A stretch of DNA of 64,000 bases, from positions 496,001 to 560,000 of the forward strand of contig CP155566.1 of the NCBI GenBank assembly GCA_039696685.1, in the 5' to 3' direction. A program made the position numbers and the translations under genes. This DNA comes from Vibrio sp. CDRSL-10 TSBA (lineage in GTDB: Bacteria; Pseudomonadota; Gammaproteobacteria; Enterobacterales; Vibrionaceae). Below the pieces are notes generated by a model. The model saw only the letters and a program-made list of their open reading frames with translations, did not search any database and was not told where the DNA came from. Each line of letters begins with the position of its first letter. The first letter of the stretch is position 1. Positions 51,258-61,119 of the stretch are shown here, piece by piece.

Positions 51258-52304
51258 ATGACAGATCTTTTATCATCGTTGGCTTATTTATGTGGTAAAC
51301 CAACAGCGAAAGCAAAAATCAAAGCCAAGCCGGAACACTTTAAGGTGTTTGAGGAGCTGGGTTACGAGTTCAGTGGTCAGGGCGAACAGGTCATGATCCG
51401 GATTCGCAAAACCGGTGAGAACACCAGTTTTGTTGCCAATGAACTGGCCAAGGCGTGCGGCGTGAAGTCGAAAGATGTCAGCTGGGCCGGCCTGAAAGAC
51501 CGCCATGCGGTGACCGAGCAGTGGCTGAGTGTTCACCTGCCACAGGGCAAGTTCCCCAATCTGGCTCAGTTTGAAGCCCAGTATCCGAGTATTGAGGTGC
51601 TGGCGATGCAGCGTCACAATAAAAAGCTGCGTCCGGGCGATCTGCAGGGTAACCGTTTTGAGGTGACCTTAAGCGAAGTCAGCGATATGGATGATGTGTT
51701 ACAAAGATTGCAAGTAGTTGCACAGCAAGGCGTTCCGAATTATTTTGGTAATCAGCGCTTTGGCCGCGATGGTAACAACCTGCATGAAGCGCGCCGCTGG
51801 GGACGAGAGAATGTGCGTACCCGCAACCAGACTCAGCGCAGCCTGTATCTGTCCAGTGCCCGCTCGTGGATCTTTAACCATATTGTGTCTGCGCGCATTG
51901 AGGCCGGCTGTTTTTACCGCTTTATTGACGGCGATATCGCCCTGCAAGGCAAGCAGCAGTCATTAGTTGAGGCCGATAAGCTCAGCGAATGGAACGCACT
52001 GCTGGAACAAGGTCAGGCGGCGATTTCTGCGGCGCTGGCGGGTGACAACGCGCTGCCAACCCGTAATGACGCGCTGGCACTGGAGCAGCCGCAACTGGAT
52101 GCGGAACCGGACCTGATGAAGCTGATTGGCGGTAACCGTATGCGTCACGATCGCCGCGCGGTGTCGATGATGCCACAGGATCTGAGCTGGGACGTCAACG
52201 GTGACGAAATTACCCTGCGTTTTGCGCTGGATGCCGGCAGCTTCGCGACCTCGATTGTACGCGAACTGGTGGAAGAGATTGCCGTCGAGCGTGTCTATGA
52301 GTGA
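51258..52304 (+). CDS. truD: tRNA pseudouridine(13) synthase TruD
   Basis: Modifies U13 in tRNA-Glu; 348 residues. The catalytic Asp lies in SWAGLKDRHAVTEQWLS; the conserved N and F blocks are GVPNYFGNQRFGRDG and NRFEVTL. It is followed by surE as in other gammaproteobacteria. A 12-base sequence with TCTATGAGTGAA is repeated around its stop codon (near 52293 and 52315). Confidence 0.95.
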   Translation: MTDLLSSLAYLCGKPTAKAKIKAKPEHFKVFEELGYEFSGQGEQVMIRIRKTGENTSFVANELAKACGVKSKDVSWAGLKDRHAVTEQWLSVHLPQGKFPNLAQFEAQYPSIEVLAMQRHNKKLRPGDLQGNRFEVTLSEVSDMDDVLQRLQVVAQQGVPNYFGNQRFGRDGNNLHEARRWGRENVRTRNQTQRSLYLSSARSWIFNHIVSARIEAGCFYRFIDGDIALQGKQQSLVEADKLSEWNALLEQGQAAISAALAGDNALPTRNDALALEQPQLDAEPDLMKLIGGNRMRHDRRAVSMMPQDLSWDVNGDEITLRFALDAGSFATSIVRELVEEIAVERVYE

Positions 52305-52348
52305 ATACAGCGTTTCTATGAGTGAACATCAACAGGCGTAACGGACTG

Positions 52349-53128
52349 ATGAGTGATAAAAAATTAAAAATTCTGCTCAGTAATGATGATGGCGTCTACG
52401 CGGAGGGCATTCGTGCCTTGGCTTATGCGCTGGCAGATATGGCTGAAATCGTGATTGTCGCCCCGGACCGCAACCGCAGCGGAGCGTCGAACTCTCTGAC
52501 TTTAGAGCAGCCATTGCGCGTCACCAAGATTGAACCTAATACCTATTCAGTGCAGGGCACGCCGACCGATTGCGTGCATTTTGCGTTAAACGAGCTGATG
52601 AAAGACGATTTGCCGGACCTGGTGCTGAGTGGTATCAACCACGGCGCTAACCTGGGTGATGACGTGCTCTATTCAGGTACGGTTGCGGCGGCGATGGAAG
52701 GCCATTTCCTCGGCGTGCAGGCGATCGCGTTTTCTCTGGTCGGAAAACATCATTTTGCCACTGCGGGAAAAATTGCCCGTCAGCTGGTTGAACAACATTT
52801 ATCTTCTCCGATTCCGACCAACCGTTTAATCAATGTCAACATTCCGGATGTGCCGTTTGCCAAACTGACAGGTCAGAAGGTCACGCGCCTTGGTGCCCGC
52901 CACCATGCCGAGAATATGATTAAACAGAAAGACCCGCGCGGCCACGATATCTACTGGCTTGGGCCTCCGGGGCGTGAGCAGGATGCCGGTGAAGGCACCG
53001 ATTTCCATGCAGTTGAACATGGCTTCGTGTCGATTACGCCGCTGCAGGTGGATCTGACCGCCCATGAGTCGCTGGGGGCGATGAATGACTGGTTGATGAC
53101 CAAGGGAAAGGAAGGTGCGGATGACTAA
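52349..53128 (+). CDS. surE: 5'/3'-nucleotidase SurE
   Basis: A survival-linked nucleotidase and exopolyphosphatase, about 259 residues. [14 protein letters not shown] carries the metal-binding Asp pair; [25 protein letters not shown] is the second active-site block. I prefer the ATG at 52349 over an upstream GTG. The end overlaps the pcm start by eight bases; surE-pcm-nlpD-rpoS is a conserved stationary-phase cluster. Confidence 0.95.
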   Translation: MSDKKLKILLSNDDGVYAEGIRALAYALADMAEIVIVAPDRNRSGASNSLTLEQPLRVTKIEPNTYSVQGTPTDCVHFALNELMKDDLPDLVLSGINHGANLGDDVLYSGTVAAAMEGHFLGVQAIAFSLVGKHHFATAGKIARQLVEQHLSSPIPTNRLINVNIPDVPFAKLTGQKVTRLGARHHAENMIKQKDPRGHDIYWLGPPGREQDAGEGTDFHAVEHGFVSITPLQVDLTAHESLGAMNDWLMTKGKEGADD

Positions 53129-53748
53129 TCCGAAAGCGGACAAACTGATTCAACTGTTATCCGGTCACGGTATTAGTGATGAGAAAGTACTGGCCGCCAT
53201 CCACGCTTTGCCGCGGGAAAAGTTCGTGTCGCAGGCGATGATGCATCAGGCCTATGATAATAATGCTCTGCCGATCGGTCAGGGGCAGACCATTTCCCAG
53301 CCTTACATCGTGGCGAAAATGACCCAGATGCTCGGGTTGCAGCGCGACAGTAAGGTGTTGGAAGTCGGCACAGGTTCCGGTTACCAAACCGCCGTGCTGG
53401 CGCAGCTGGTCGATCATGTCTGTTCAGTGGAGCGGATAAAATCGCTGCAGTGGGAAGCTAAGCGCCGTCTCAAGCAGCTCGACATTTATAATGTTTCCAC
53501 CAAACACGGTGACGGCTGGCAGGGCTGGGCGGCGAAAGGGCCGTTTGATGCCATTATTGTGACCGCCGCAGCTCCCGTTGTTTCCGCAAGCTCTGCTCGA
53601 TCAACTGGCTGACGGCGGACGCTTGGTGATCCCGGTCGGTGAAGAAGATCAGCAACTGCTGCTGATTGTTCGCCATGGTGACCATTTCGACACCCATGTG
53701 GTGGAGATGGTGCGTTTTGTGCCTTTAGTTTCAGGTGACCTGGCCTGA
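53121..53748 (+). CDS. pcm: L-isoaspartate O-methyltransferase (one apparent frameshift)
   Basis: Repairs isoaspartyl damage in aged proteins using SAM; about 208 residues. [21 protein letters not shown], the threonine-rich [17 protein letters not shown], the SAM loop [16 protein letters not shown] and [13 protein letters not shown] are clear. The frame breaks at TTT 53581-53583; reading GTTC gives [23 protein letters not shown]. Its stop overlaps the nlpD start by one base. Confidence 0.95.
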
Positions 53749-54746
53749 TGCGCCCGCTTTGGTGCCGCAGTTTACTGGTCGCAGGGCTGTGCAGTCTGAT
53801 GATAGGCTGCGTGGCGCATACCCCTGCGCCGGTATCGGGACTGAAGAAAGACTACACCTCTATCGAACGTGGCAGTTATCGTGGCAGCTACTATGAGGTC
53901 CGCCGCGGCGACACCTTGTACTACATTGCCTATATCACTGACAAGAACGTCAATGACATCATTCGTTACAATAATCTGCCGAAACCTTACACCATTCACC
54001 CGGGTCAGAAACTTAAGCTCTGGCAGCCTGCCTACACGCCTCCCGCTTATGGCGGCACCGGAGCCGGTCCAGCTGTTGCTGTGGCTAAAGCCGCATCAGC
54101 GCCGGTTAAAGCAGCGGTTTCTGCTCCTAAACCGATCAAAACGAGCAATAGCTCTAATACTGCGTCAACATCACAAACTGCTAATGTAACCGCTGATCAG
54201 GTTAAAAAATACCCAGGCAAGGGTGTTGAACAATCAAAACCAAAGGAGTATGTTAGTTCTGTAAATAAACAAACTGTTAACAAAAAGGTAAGTGAATCTT
54301 CATCTTCGAGCGCTAAGTTAGCTCAATCGAACGCCAAGCCAGCGAGTTCAAACGCTAAGCCAGCGAGTTCGAGTACTAAAGTAGCGAAGTGGATGTGGCC
54401 GACTAAAGGTCGGGTGATTCAGAACTTTTCCGCTGGGGATCAAGGTAATAAGGGGATCGACATCGCAGGACAGCGCGGTCAGTCCATTATGTCCACCGCA
54501 GCAGGAACAGTGGTTTATTCGGGCAGTGCACTACGCGGATATGGCAATCTGGTCATTATCAAGCACAACGATCATTATCTGAGTGCTTATGCCCACAACG
54601 ATCGGTTGCTGGTTAAAGAAGGACAAAATGTAAACGCTGGCCAGAAGATAGCCACAATGGGCAGTTCAGGAGCCAGTAGTGTTCGCTTACATTTTGAAAT
54701 TCGATATCAAGGTAAGTCAGTGAATCCAAAGCGCTACTTACCATAA
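53748..54746 (+). CDS. nlpD: Murein hydrolase activator NlpD
   Basis: An outer-membrane lipoprotein, 332 residues, that activates amidase AmiC at the septum. The signal peptide ends in LMIGC, a LysM domain (YEVRRGDTLYYIAYITDKN) follows, then a low-complexity Ser/Ala/Lys linker with short repeats (KPASSNAKPASS) and a degenerate M23 peptidase domain (GIDIAGQRGQSI to HFEIRY). The rpoS promoter is known to lie inside nlpD in related bacteria. Confidence 0.94.
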   Translation: MRPLWCRSLLVAGLCSLMIGCVAHTPAPVSGLKKDYTSIERGSYRGSYYEVRRGDTLYYIAYITDKNVNDIIRYNNLPKPYTIHPGQKLKLWQPAYTPPAYGGTGAGPAVAVAKAASAPVKAAVSAPKPIKTSNSSNTASTSQTANVTADQVKKYPGKGVEQSKPKEYVSSVNKQTVNKKVSESSSSSAKLAQSNAKPASSNAKPASSSTKVAKWMWPTKGRVIQNFSAGDQGNKGIDIAGQRGQSIMSTAAGTVVYSGSALRGYGNLVIIKHNDHYLSAYAHNDRLLVKEGQNVNAGQKIATMGSSGASSVRLHFEIRYQGKSVNPKRYLP

Positions 54747-54815
54747 ACATACTTGTTCAGAGTCATGTGACATTAAGCAGTAGTAATGTCTTGCTAGCTC
54801 GCCAGGGGAGGCGCT

Positions 54816-55811
54816 ATGAGTATCAGCAATACAGCCACTAAAATCGACGAAGAGTTTGAATTCGATGCCGAAGCAATGAATGCCGCGGAAGCAGAAGAGC
54901 AACTCACTACTAACAGTAAAGACCAATCTGAAGAGATTCGTGAAGAATTTGACGCATCGACTAAGAGTTTGGATGCCACTCAGATGTATCTGAGTGAGAT
55001 TGGTTTCTCACCACTTTTAACCGCCGAAGAAGAAGTTTTGTATGCCCGTCGTGCTCTGCGCGGCGATGAAGCGGCACGCAAACGTATGATCGAAAGTAAC
55101 CTTCGCCTGGTGGTCAAGATCTCACGCCGTTACAGCAATCGTGGTCTGGCTCTGCTCGATCTGATTGAAGAAGGCAATCTGGGTCTGATCCGTGCGGTGG
55201 AAAAATTTGATCCGGAACGCGGCTTCCGCTTCTCGACCTACGCCACCTGGTGGATCCGCCAGACCATTGAACGTGCGTTGATGAACCAGACCCGGACCAT
55301 TCGTCTGCCGATTCACGTCGTCAAAGAGCTCAATATCTACCTGCGTACTGCGCGTGAACTGTCGCAAAAGCTCGATCACGAGCCAACTGCAGAAGAGATC
55401 GCACTGGAGCTGGATAAGCCGGTTGATGATGTCAGCAAAATGCTGCGCCTCAACGAGCGTATCAGCTCAGTCGATACCCCGATTGGCGGTGATGGTGATA
55501 AAGCGTTGCTCGACATTATTCCGGACATCAACAACTCGGATCCGGAAGTCTCGACTCAGGACGATGACATTCGTGACTCTCTGGTTGCCTGGCTGGATGA
55601 ACTGAATCCGAAACAGAAAGAAGTGCTGGCGCGCCGGTTTGGCCTGCTCGGTTATGAACCTTCTACGCTGGAAGAAGTCGGTCGCGAAATCAACCTGACC
55701 CGCGAGCGGGTACGTCAGATTCAGGTCGAAGGTCTGCGTCGTCTGCGTGAAATCCTGATGAAACAGGGTCTGAATATGGAATCGCTGTTTAACGTGGAAA
55801 ACGAACAATAA
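54816..55811 (+). CDS. rpoS: Stationary-phase sigma factor RpoS
   Basis: Sigma-38, 331 residues, master regulator of the general stress response. [21 protein letters not shown] (1.2), [22 protein letters not shown] (2), [15 protein letters not shown] (2.4) and [21 protein letters not shown] (4.2) are all intact. It follows nlpD by 69 bases and ends before a strong terminator. Confidence 0.97.
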   Translation: MSISNTATKIDEEFEFDAEAMNAAEAEEQLTTNSKDQSEEIREEFDASTKSLDATQMYLSEIGFSPLLTAEEEVLYARRALRGDEAARKRMIESNLRLVVKISRRYSNRGLALLDLIEEGNLGLIRAVEKFDPERGFRFSTYATWWIRQTIERALMNQTRTIRLPIHVVKELNIYLRTARELSQKLDHEPTAEEIALELDKPVDDVSKMLRLNERISSVDTPIGGDGDKALLDIIPDINNSDPEVSTQDDDIRDSLVAWLDELNPKQKEVLARRFGLLGYEPSTLEEVGREINLTRERVRQIQVEGLRRLREILMKQGLNMESLFNVENEQ

Positions 55812-55871
55812 TCCGTGATCGTTAGAGGTTCAGTTTATTGATATTGTTCATTACTGCGCAGTTTGAATATG

Positions 55872-55900
55872 AAAAAGGCACTCAGTGAGTGCCTTTTTTG
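55872..55900 (+). terminator. Terminator after rpoS
   Basis: GGCACTCA and TGAGTGCC form a near-loopless stem flanked by A and T runs, about 60 bases past the stop codon. The tight palindrome works in both directions and also serves the convergent mutS end. Confidence 0.85.
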
Positions 55901-55986
55901 ATCTTACTGAATGTTTGATCTTACTGGTTTTTTCAACTTACGCAGTTACTCAACTTACAGAAAATAAGCGCTCATGCTCGCAAGGC

Positions 55987-58549
55987 TCAGAGCATTTTCT
56001 TCAGGCGATACAACGCTTCCAGTGCCTGACGCGGGGTCAGATCATCCGGGTCGATACCGGCCAGCGCCTGTTCCACTTCGCTTGGCTCCGGGATCAGACT
56101 AAGCTGATTGGTGATATCCACCTGACTTGGACGGCTGCTCGGTTGCTGCAGGCTAAGCTGCTCCAGCTGGCTCAGTTTGCTGCGCGCGTTTTTGATCACC
56201 GCTTTCGGTACGCCCGCCAGTCCGGCTACGGCCAGACCATACGACTTGCTGGCCGCACCTTCCTGCACCGCGTGCATAAAGGCAATGTCATCGCCGTGCT
56301 CAACCGCATCTAAATGAACATTGGCCAGATGCGGCAGGGTGTTCGGCAGCTCGGTCAGCTCAAAGTAGTGGGTCGCAAACAGCGTCATAGCGCCAATCTG
56401 TTTGGCCAGCCATTCCGCACTGGCCCAGGCCAGAGACAGACCATCATAGGTACTGGTGCCGCGGCCGATTTCGTCCATCAGCACCAGGCTGCGGGCGGTG
56501 GCATTGTGGAGAATATTGGCGGTTTCGGTCATCTCAACCATGAAGGTCGAGCGGCCGGACGCCAGATCGTCAGACGCGCCGATACGGGTGAAAATGCGAT
56601 CCAGCGAGCCGATACGGGCCGACTCGGCCGGGACATAGGCACCGATGTGCGCCAGCAGGGCAATCAAAGCGGTCTGGCGCATATAAGTCGATTTACCGCC
56701 CATGTTCGGACCGGTAATGATCAGCATTTTACGCTGCGGATTGAGCTCTATCGGGTTGGCGATAAAAGGTTCGTCCAGCACCTGCTCGACCACCGGGTGG
56801 CGACCGCCCTGGATATGGATACCCGGCTCTTCGCTCAGTTGCGGACGGCAGTAATCGAGGCTTTCCGCCCGTTCGGCCAGGTTTTGCAGTACATCCAGCT
56901 GGGACAGCGCCGAAGCCAGGTTTTGCATCTGCTCAAGTTGTGGCAGCAGCAGATCAAACAGTTGCTCCCACAGCTGTTTTTCCAGCGCCAGTGCTTTGGA
57001 TTTGGAATTGAGTACCTTGTCTTCGTGCTGTTTCAGTTCCGGAATAATGTAGCGTTCGGCATTTTTCAGTGTCTGGCGACGCACATAGTGCGGCGGCACC
57101 AGGTGGCTCTGGCCGCGGCTGACCTGAATATAAAAGCCATGCACATTGTTATAGCCGACTTTGAGCGTGTCGATGCCGTGGCGATCGCGCTCTTCTGCTT
57201 CCAGTTTGTCGAGGTATTCGGTTGCACCGTTGGCCAGATCGCGCCATTCGTCCAGCTCGGCACTGTAGCCGTCGGCAATCACGCCGCCATCGCGGATCAC
57301 CACCGGCGGGTTGTCCTTGATCGACTGCTCAAGCAGCTCACACAGTTCATCAAGAGGCTGGGCGAACTCACGCAGTTTGCCAAGATAGTCGCCTTCAAGC
57401 GGCTGCAATACGTCACTCAGTTCCGGCAGTTGCTGCAGCGCGTTGCGCAGGCGGGCCAGATCGCGCGGCCGGGCCGAGCGCAGAGCGAGACGGGCCAGAA
57501 TACGTTCGATATCACCTATCTGTTTCAGGACCGGATAGAGATCGGCAAACAGGCCCTGCTGTTTGATTTCACCAATCGCATCCAGACGCTGATTGAGGGT
57601 ATCCAGGCTACGCATCGGCTGGTGGATCCAGCGTTTCAGCATCCGGCTGCCCATCGGCGTGGCACAGTGATCAAGCACTTCGGCTAAAGTGTTGTCGCTG
57701 CCGCCGGCCAGATTCTGGGTCAGTTCCAGGTTACGCCGGGTCGCTGCATCGAGGATCACTGAGTGATCCTGACGGTCAAAAGTCAGTGAGCGGATATGCG
57801 GCAGGGCGGTGCGTTGCGTGTCTTTAACGTACTGAATCAGACAGCCGGCAGCGCACAGGCCCAGCTTGGCCTGCTCGACGCCGAAACCGACCAGGTCACG
57901 GGTGCCGAACTGCTGGTTGAGCTGCTGCTTGGCGGTGTCGAGTTCAAACTCCCACACCGGGCGGCGGCGGTTACCCTGACGGCTGGCCATCAAATGTACT
58001 GGTTCGAAATCTTCCGGAAACAGCAGCTCGCGCGGCGCGGTGCGCTGCAGTTTCAGCCGCCATAGCTTCTTCCGACTCCGGCTCACATAGCTGGAAGCGA
58101 CCTGAGGTAATGTCCAGCGTGGCGTAACCAAAGCGGCCATTATGGTAGTAAATCGCCGCGATCAGGTTATCAACCCGCTCCGAGAGCAGGGCTTCGTCGG
58201 TCACCGTGCCCGGCGTGACGATACGCACCACTTTACGTTCGACCGGGCCTTTGCTGGTGGCCGGGTCGCCTATTTGTTCACAAATGGCCACCGATTCGCC
58301 GAGCTGAACCAGTTTGGCCAGATACCCTTCCACGGCATGAAATGGCACTCCGGCCATCGGGATCGGCTCACCGGCCGACGCGCCGCGTTTGGTCAGGGAA
58401 ATATCCAGCAGGTGCGAGGCACGTTTGGCATCGTCATAGAACAGTTCATAAAAGTCGCCCATCCGGTAAAACAGCAAAATATCCGGATTCTCCGCTTTGA
58501 GTTTGAGATATTGCTGCATCATGGGCGTATGTTTTTGCTCGGCAGTCAC
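55987..58549 (-). CDS. mutS: DNA mismatch repair protein MutS (one apparent frameshift)
   Basis: Recognises mismatches and recruits MutL; about 853 residues, the family's usual length. The mismatch-wedge motif is [15 protein letters not shown]; the ATPase has [15 protein letters not shown] (Walker A), [16 protein letters not shown] (Walker B) and [10 protein letters not shown]. The frame breaks at TTT 58051-58053; reading GAAC on the coding strand gives [20 protein letters not shown]. Divergent from pncC. A true break would make a mutator strain, but the shared motif argues against it. Confidence 0.96.
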
Positions 58550-58635
58550 GGGTTACTTCTTTTGTTTGTGGACATAGCGGCTTAGGATACGTGAATCCCT
58601 ATCGAGCGAAAAGACACAACAAGAGGTTTTTGGGC

Positions 58636-59124
58636 ATGGAATTGCAGCAACGATTAAGTGAACAGGTGGGCGAGTTATTGCTCGCACGGCAGCAGGTGCT
58701 GGTGACGGCAGAATCTTGTACCGGTGGTGGTGTGGCCGCCGCGGTGACGGATATTGCCGGCAGCTCGGCCTGGTTTGACCGCGCCTTTGTCACCTACAGC
58801 AACGAGGCTAAGCAGGAGATGATTGGCGTGCGTGCAGCAACGCTGGCAGAACACGGTGCGGCGTCTGAGCCGGTGGTGATTGAGATGGCGCAGGGCGCAC
58901 TGGCTCACTCCAACGGCACCATCGCGGTGTCGATCAGCGGTATCGCCGGACCCGGTGGCGGCAGCGAAGAAAAACCGGTCGGCATGGTCTGTTTTGCCTG
59001 GGCAGACAAGCAGGGCTGGCTGCAGGTTGAGACGCAGTTTTTTGCCGGCGATCGGCAAACAGTGCGTCAGTTAGCGGTGCATCATGCCCTGGCCGGGGTG
59101 GCAAACCATTTATCAGTAAGTTAG
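58636..59124 (+). CDS. pncC: Nicotinamide-nucleotide amidase PncC
   Basis: Deamidates NMN to nicotinate mononucleotide in NAD salvage; 162 residues, equal to the C-terminal CinA domain alone. VTAESCTGGGVAAAVTDIAGS, FVTYSNEAKQEMIGV and AVSISGIAGPGGG are signatures. I prefer the ATG at 58636. It lies directly upstream of recA, the conserved order in gammaproteobacteria. Confidence 0.94.
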   Translation: MELQQRLSEQVGELLLARQQVLVTAESCTGGGVAAAVTDIAGSSAWFDRAFVTYSNEAKQEMIGVRAATLAEHGAASEPVVIEMAQGALAHSNGTIAVSISGIAGPGGGSEEKPVGMVCFAWADKQGWLQVETQFFAGDRQTVRQLAVHHALAGVANHLSVS

Positions 59125-59173
59125 TTTGAAGTTTGTCGGGTTGCTGCAAGTTTTTTCTATACAGGGGTGGACA

Positions 59174-59189
59174 CTGTATGAATCAACAG
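59174..59189 (+). promoter_or_regulatory. LexA-binding SOS box of recA
   Basis: CTGTATGAATCAACAG matches the LexA consensus CTG-N10-CAG with the AT-rich centre. It lies 107 bases before the recA start, the expected position for damage-induced control. Confidence 0.9.
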
Positions 59190-59295
59190 TATAATGAGCA
59201 ACATTATGACAGCTTATGTCGAAGCAAATTTTACGCATTCACGTATCACTATTGATAGCCTCACCATGAGCAGTAGTGACAGTCTGGAGAGAGTA

Positions 59296-60345
59296 ATGGA
59301 CGAGAACAAACAGAAGGCTCTGGCCGCAGCCCTGGGTCAAATTGAAAAGCAATTCGGTAAAGGTTCCATCATGCGTCTGGGTGATAACCGCACCATGGAT
59401 GTTGAAACCATTTCTACTGGTTCACTTTCTCTGGATATCGCTCTGGGTGCCGGTGGCCTGCCAATGGGTCGTATCGTAGAAGTTTACGGTCCTGAATCTT
59501 CAGGTAAAACCACCCTGACTCTGGAACTGATTGCGGCTGCGCAGCGTGAAGGTAAAACCTGTGCCTTTATCGATGCTGAGCACGCGCTGGATCCTGTGTA
59601 CGCCAAGAAGCTGGGCGTAGATATCGACGCATTGCTGGTGTCTCAGCCGGATACCGGTGAACAGGCGCTGGAAATCTGTGATGCGCTGGCTCGTTCAGGT
59701 GCGATTGACGTGATGGTTGTCGACTCGGTTGCGGCACTGACTCCGAAAGCGGAAATCGAAGGTGAGATGGGTGACAGCCACATGGGCCTGCAGGCACGTA
59801 TGCTGTCACAGGCGATGCGTAAGCTGACCGGTAACCTGAAACAGTCGAACTGTATGTGTATCTTCATCAACCAGATTCGTATGAAAATTGGTGTGATGTT
59901 CGGTAACCCGGAAACCACGACAGGTGGTAACGCGCTGAAGTTCTACGCGTCAGTCCGTCTCGATATCCGTCGTACCGGTTCGATTAAAGAAGGCGACGAA
60001 GTGGTCGGTAACGAAACCCGTATCAAAGTGGTTAAGAACAAGATCGCGGCACCATTTAAAGAAGCGAACACTCAGATCATGTACGGTCAGGGCTTTAACC
60101 GCGAAGGTGAGCTGGTTGACCTGGGCGTGAAACACAAGCTGGTGGAAAAAGCCGGTGCATGGTATAGCTACAATGGCGATAAAATTGGCCAGGGTAAAGC
60201 AAACGCGTGTAAGTACCTGCGTGAGAACACCCATATCGCTAAAGAACTGGATACTAAACTGCGTGAAATGCTGCTGAACCCGACTCAGGTTCCAGCCGAT
60301 GAGCCAGAATTTGGCGCAGTGCCAGAGCAAGAAGAAGAGTTGTAA
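59296..60345 (+). CDS. recA: Recombinase RecA
   Basis: ATP-dependent strand-exchange protein and LexA coprotease, 349 residues. Walker [38 protein letters not shown] (Walker B and loop 1) and the [22 protein letters not shown] loop 2 region are intact. The ATG at 59296 (MDENKQKAL) is the standard start; 34 upstream in-frame codons overlap the promoter region and are probably not translated. recX follows. Confidence 0.97.
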   Translation: MDENKQKALAAALGQIEKQFGKGSIMRLGDNRTMDVETISTGSLSLDIALGAGGLPMGRIVEVYGPESSGKTTLTLELIAAAQREGKTCAFIDAEHALDPVYAKKLGVDIDALLVSQPDTGEQALEICDALARSGAIDVMVVDSVAALTPKAEIEGEMGDSHMGLQARMLSQAMRKLTGNLKQSNCMCIFINQIRMKIGVMFGNPETTTGGNALKFYASVRLDIRRTGSIKEGDEVVGNETRIKVVKNKIAAPFKEANTQIMYGQGFNREGELVDLGVKHKLVEKAGAWYSYNGDKIGQGKANACKYLRENTHIAKELDTKLREMLLNPTQVPADEPEFGAVPEQEEEL

Positions 60346-60395
60346 TCACTCGGGTTGTCATTACAATCGAATGTGATGATCATCCATTGACGAAT

Positions 60396-60422
60396 AAAGC
60401 CTCGCCTGTGCGGGGCTTTTTG
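60396..60422 (+). terminator. Partial terminator between recA and recX
   Basis: AAAGCCTCGC pairs with GCGGGGCTTT around a four-base loop and is followed by T residues. In many bacteria such a leaky terminator keeps RecX well below RecA. Confidence 0.8.
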
Positions 60423-60476
60423 TATTGTGGCGTGCTCAGCCACGCTAAGCTTAATTCATGTGATTAAGGAGCGATT

Positions 60477-60935
60477 ATGTTTGGTAAATCTTCCCCGCGC
60501 AGTTGTCAGGAGAGTGCGCTGGCGCTGTTGTCGCGCCGTGATCACGGTGAACATGAACTGGGGCAGAAACTGCAACAAAAGGGCTACCCCGAGCAGGAGA
60601 TCGCTCAAGCGATTGCATTTTGTCTTGAGCACCGCTTTCTCGATGATCTGCGCTTTGCTCACAGTCAGGTACGCCAGCACATCAGTAAAGGCCATGGTGA
60701 GCGGCGCATTCGTCAGGAGCTGCAGCAAAAAAGGGTCAACACTGACCTGATTGATCAGGCGCTGGCGGAAGAGGGCACCGACTGGTTTGAACTGGCCAGA
60801 CAGACGGCGCAGAAAAAATTCAGCGACCTGCGCGGGCGTGATGCCAAAGAGTACGCCAAGCGAGTGCGTTTTCTGCAATACTGCGGCTTCAGCTTCGATC
60901 AGATTCAGTATGCTCTCAGTGACGAGACCGAATAA
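60477..60935 (+). CDS. recX: Regulatory protein RecX
   Basis: A helical modulator that inhibits RecA filament growth; 152 residues in three-helix repeats. [48 protein letters not shown] and [15 protein letters not shown] are typical. AAGGAG lies upstream of the ATG at 60477. Expected to be SOS co-induced by read-through from recA. Confidence 0.94.
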   Translation: MFGKSSPRSCQESALALLSRRDHGEHELGQKLQQKGYPEQEIAQAIAFCLEHRFLDDLRFAHSQVRQHISKGHGERRIRQELQQKRVNTDLIDQALAEEGTDWFELARQTAQKKFSDLRGRDAKEYAKRVRFLQYCGFSFDQIQYALSDETE

Positions 60936-61119
60936 TCTCGCTGATAGCGTCTCACCGGGCGGACTATCTGTTGCTGTGCTGCGACGGACAAATTTAACCT
61001 TCTGACATTGGGTTAAAATTCAATTCATTTTCTTCTTTTCTTGAAGAAAACTAGGCGAAGTCTTATCCATGCTTTACAATAGCGCAAAATTCTAACTTGA
61101 GTATTTCAGGAAGAGCTGC

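Noticed and set aside
59194..59295. An N-terminal extension of RecA by 34 codons
   Set aside because: The in-frame codons lie just after the SOS box, and RecA proteins start at MDENKQKAL; the extension is untranslated leader.
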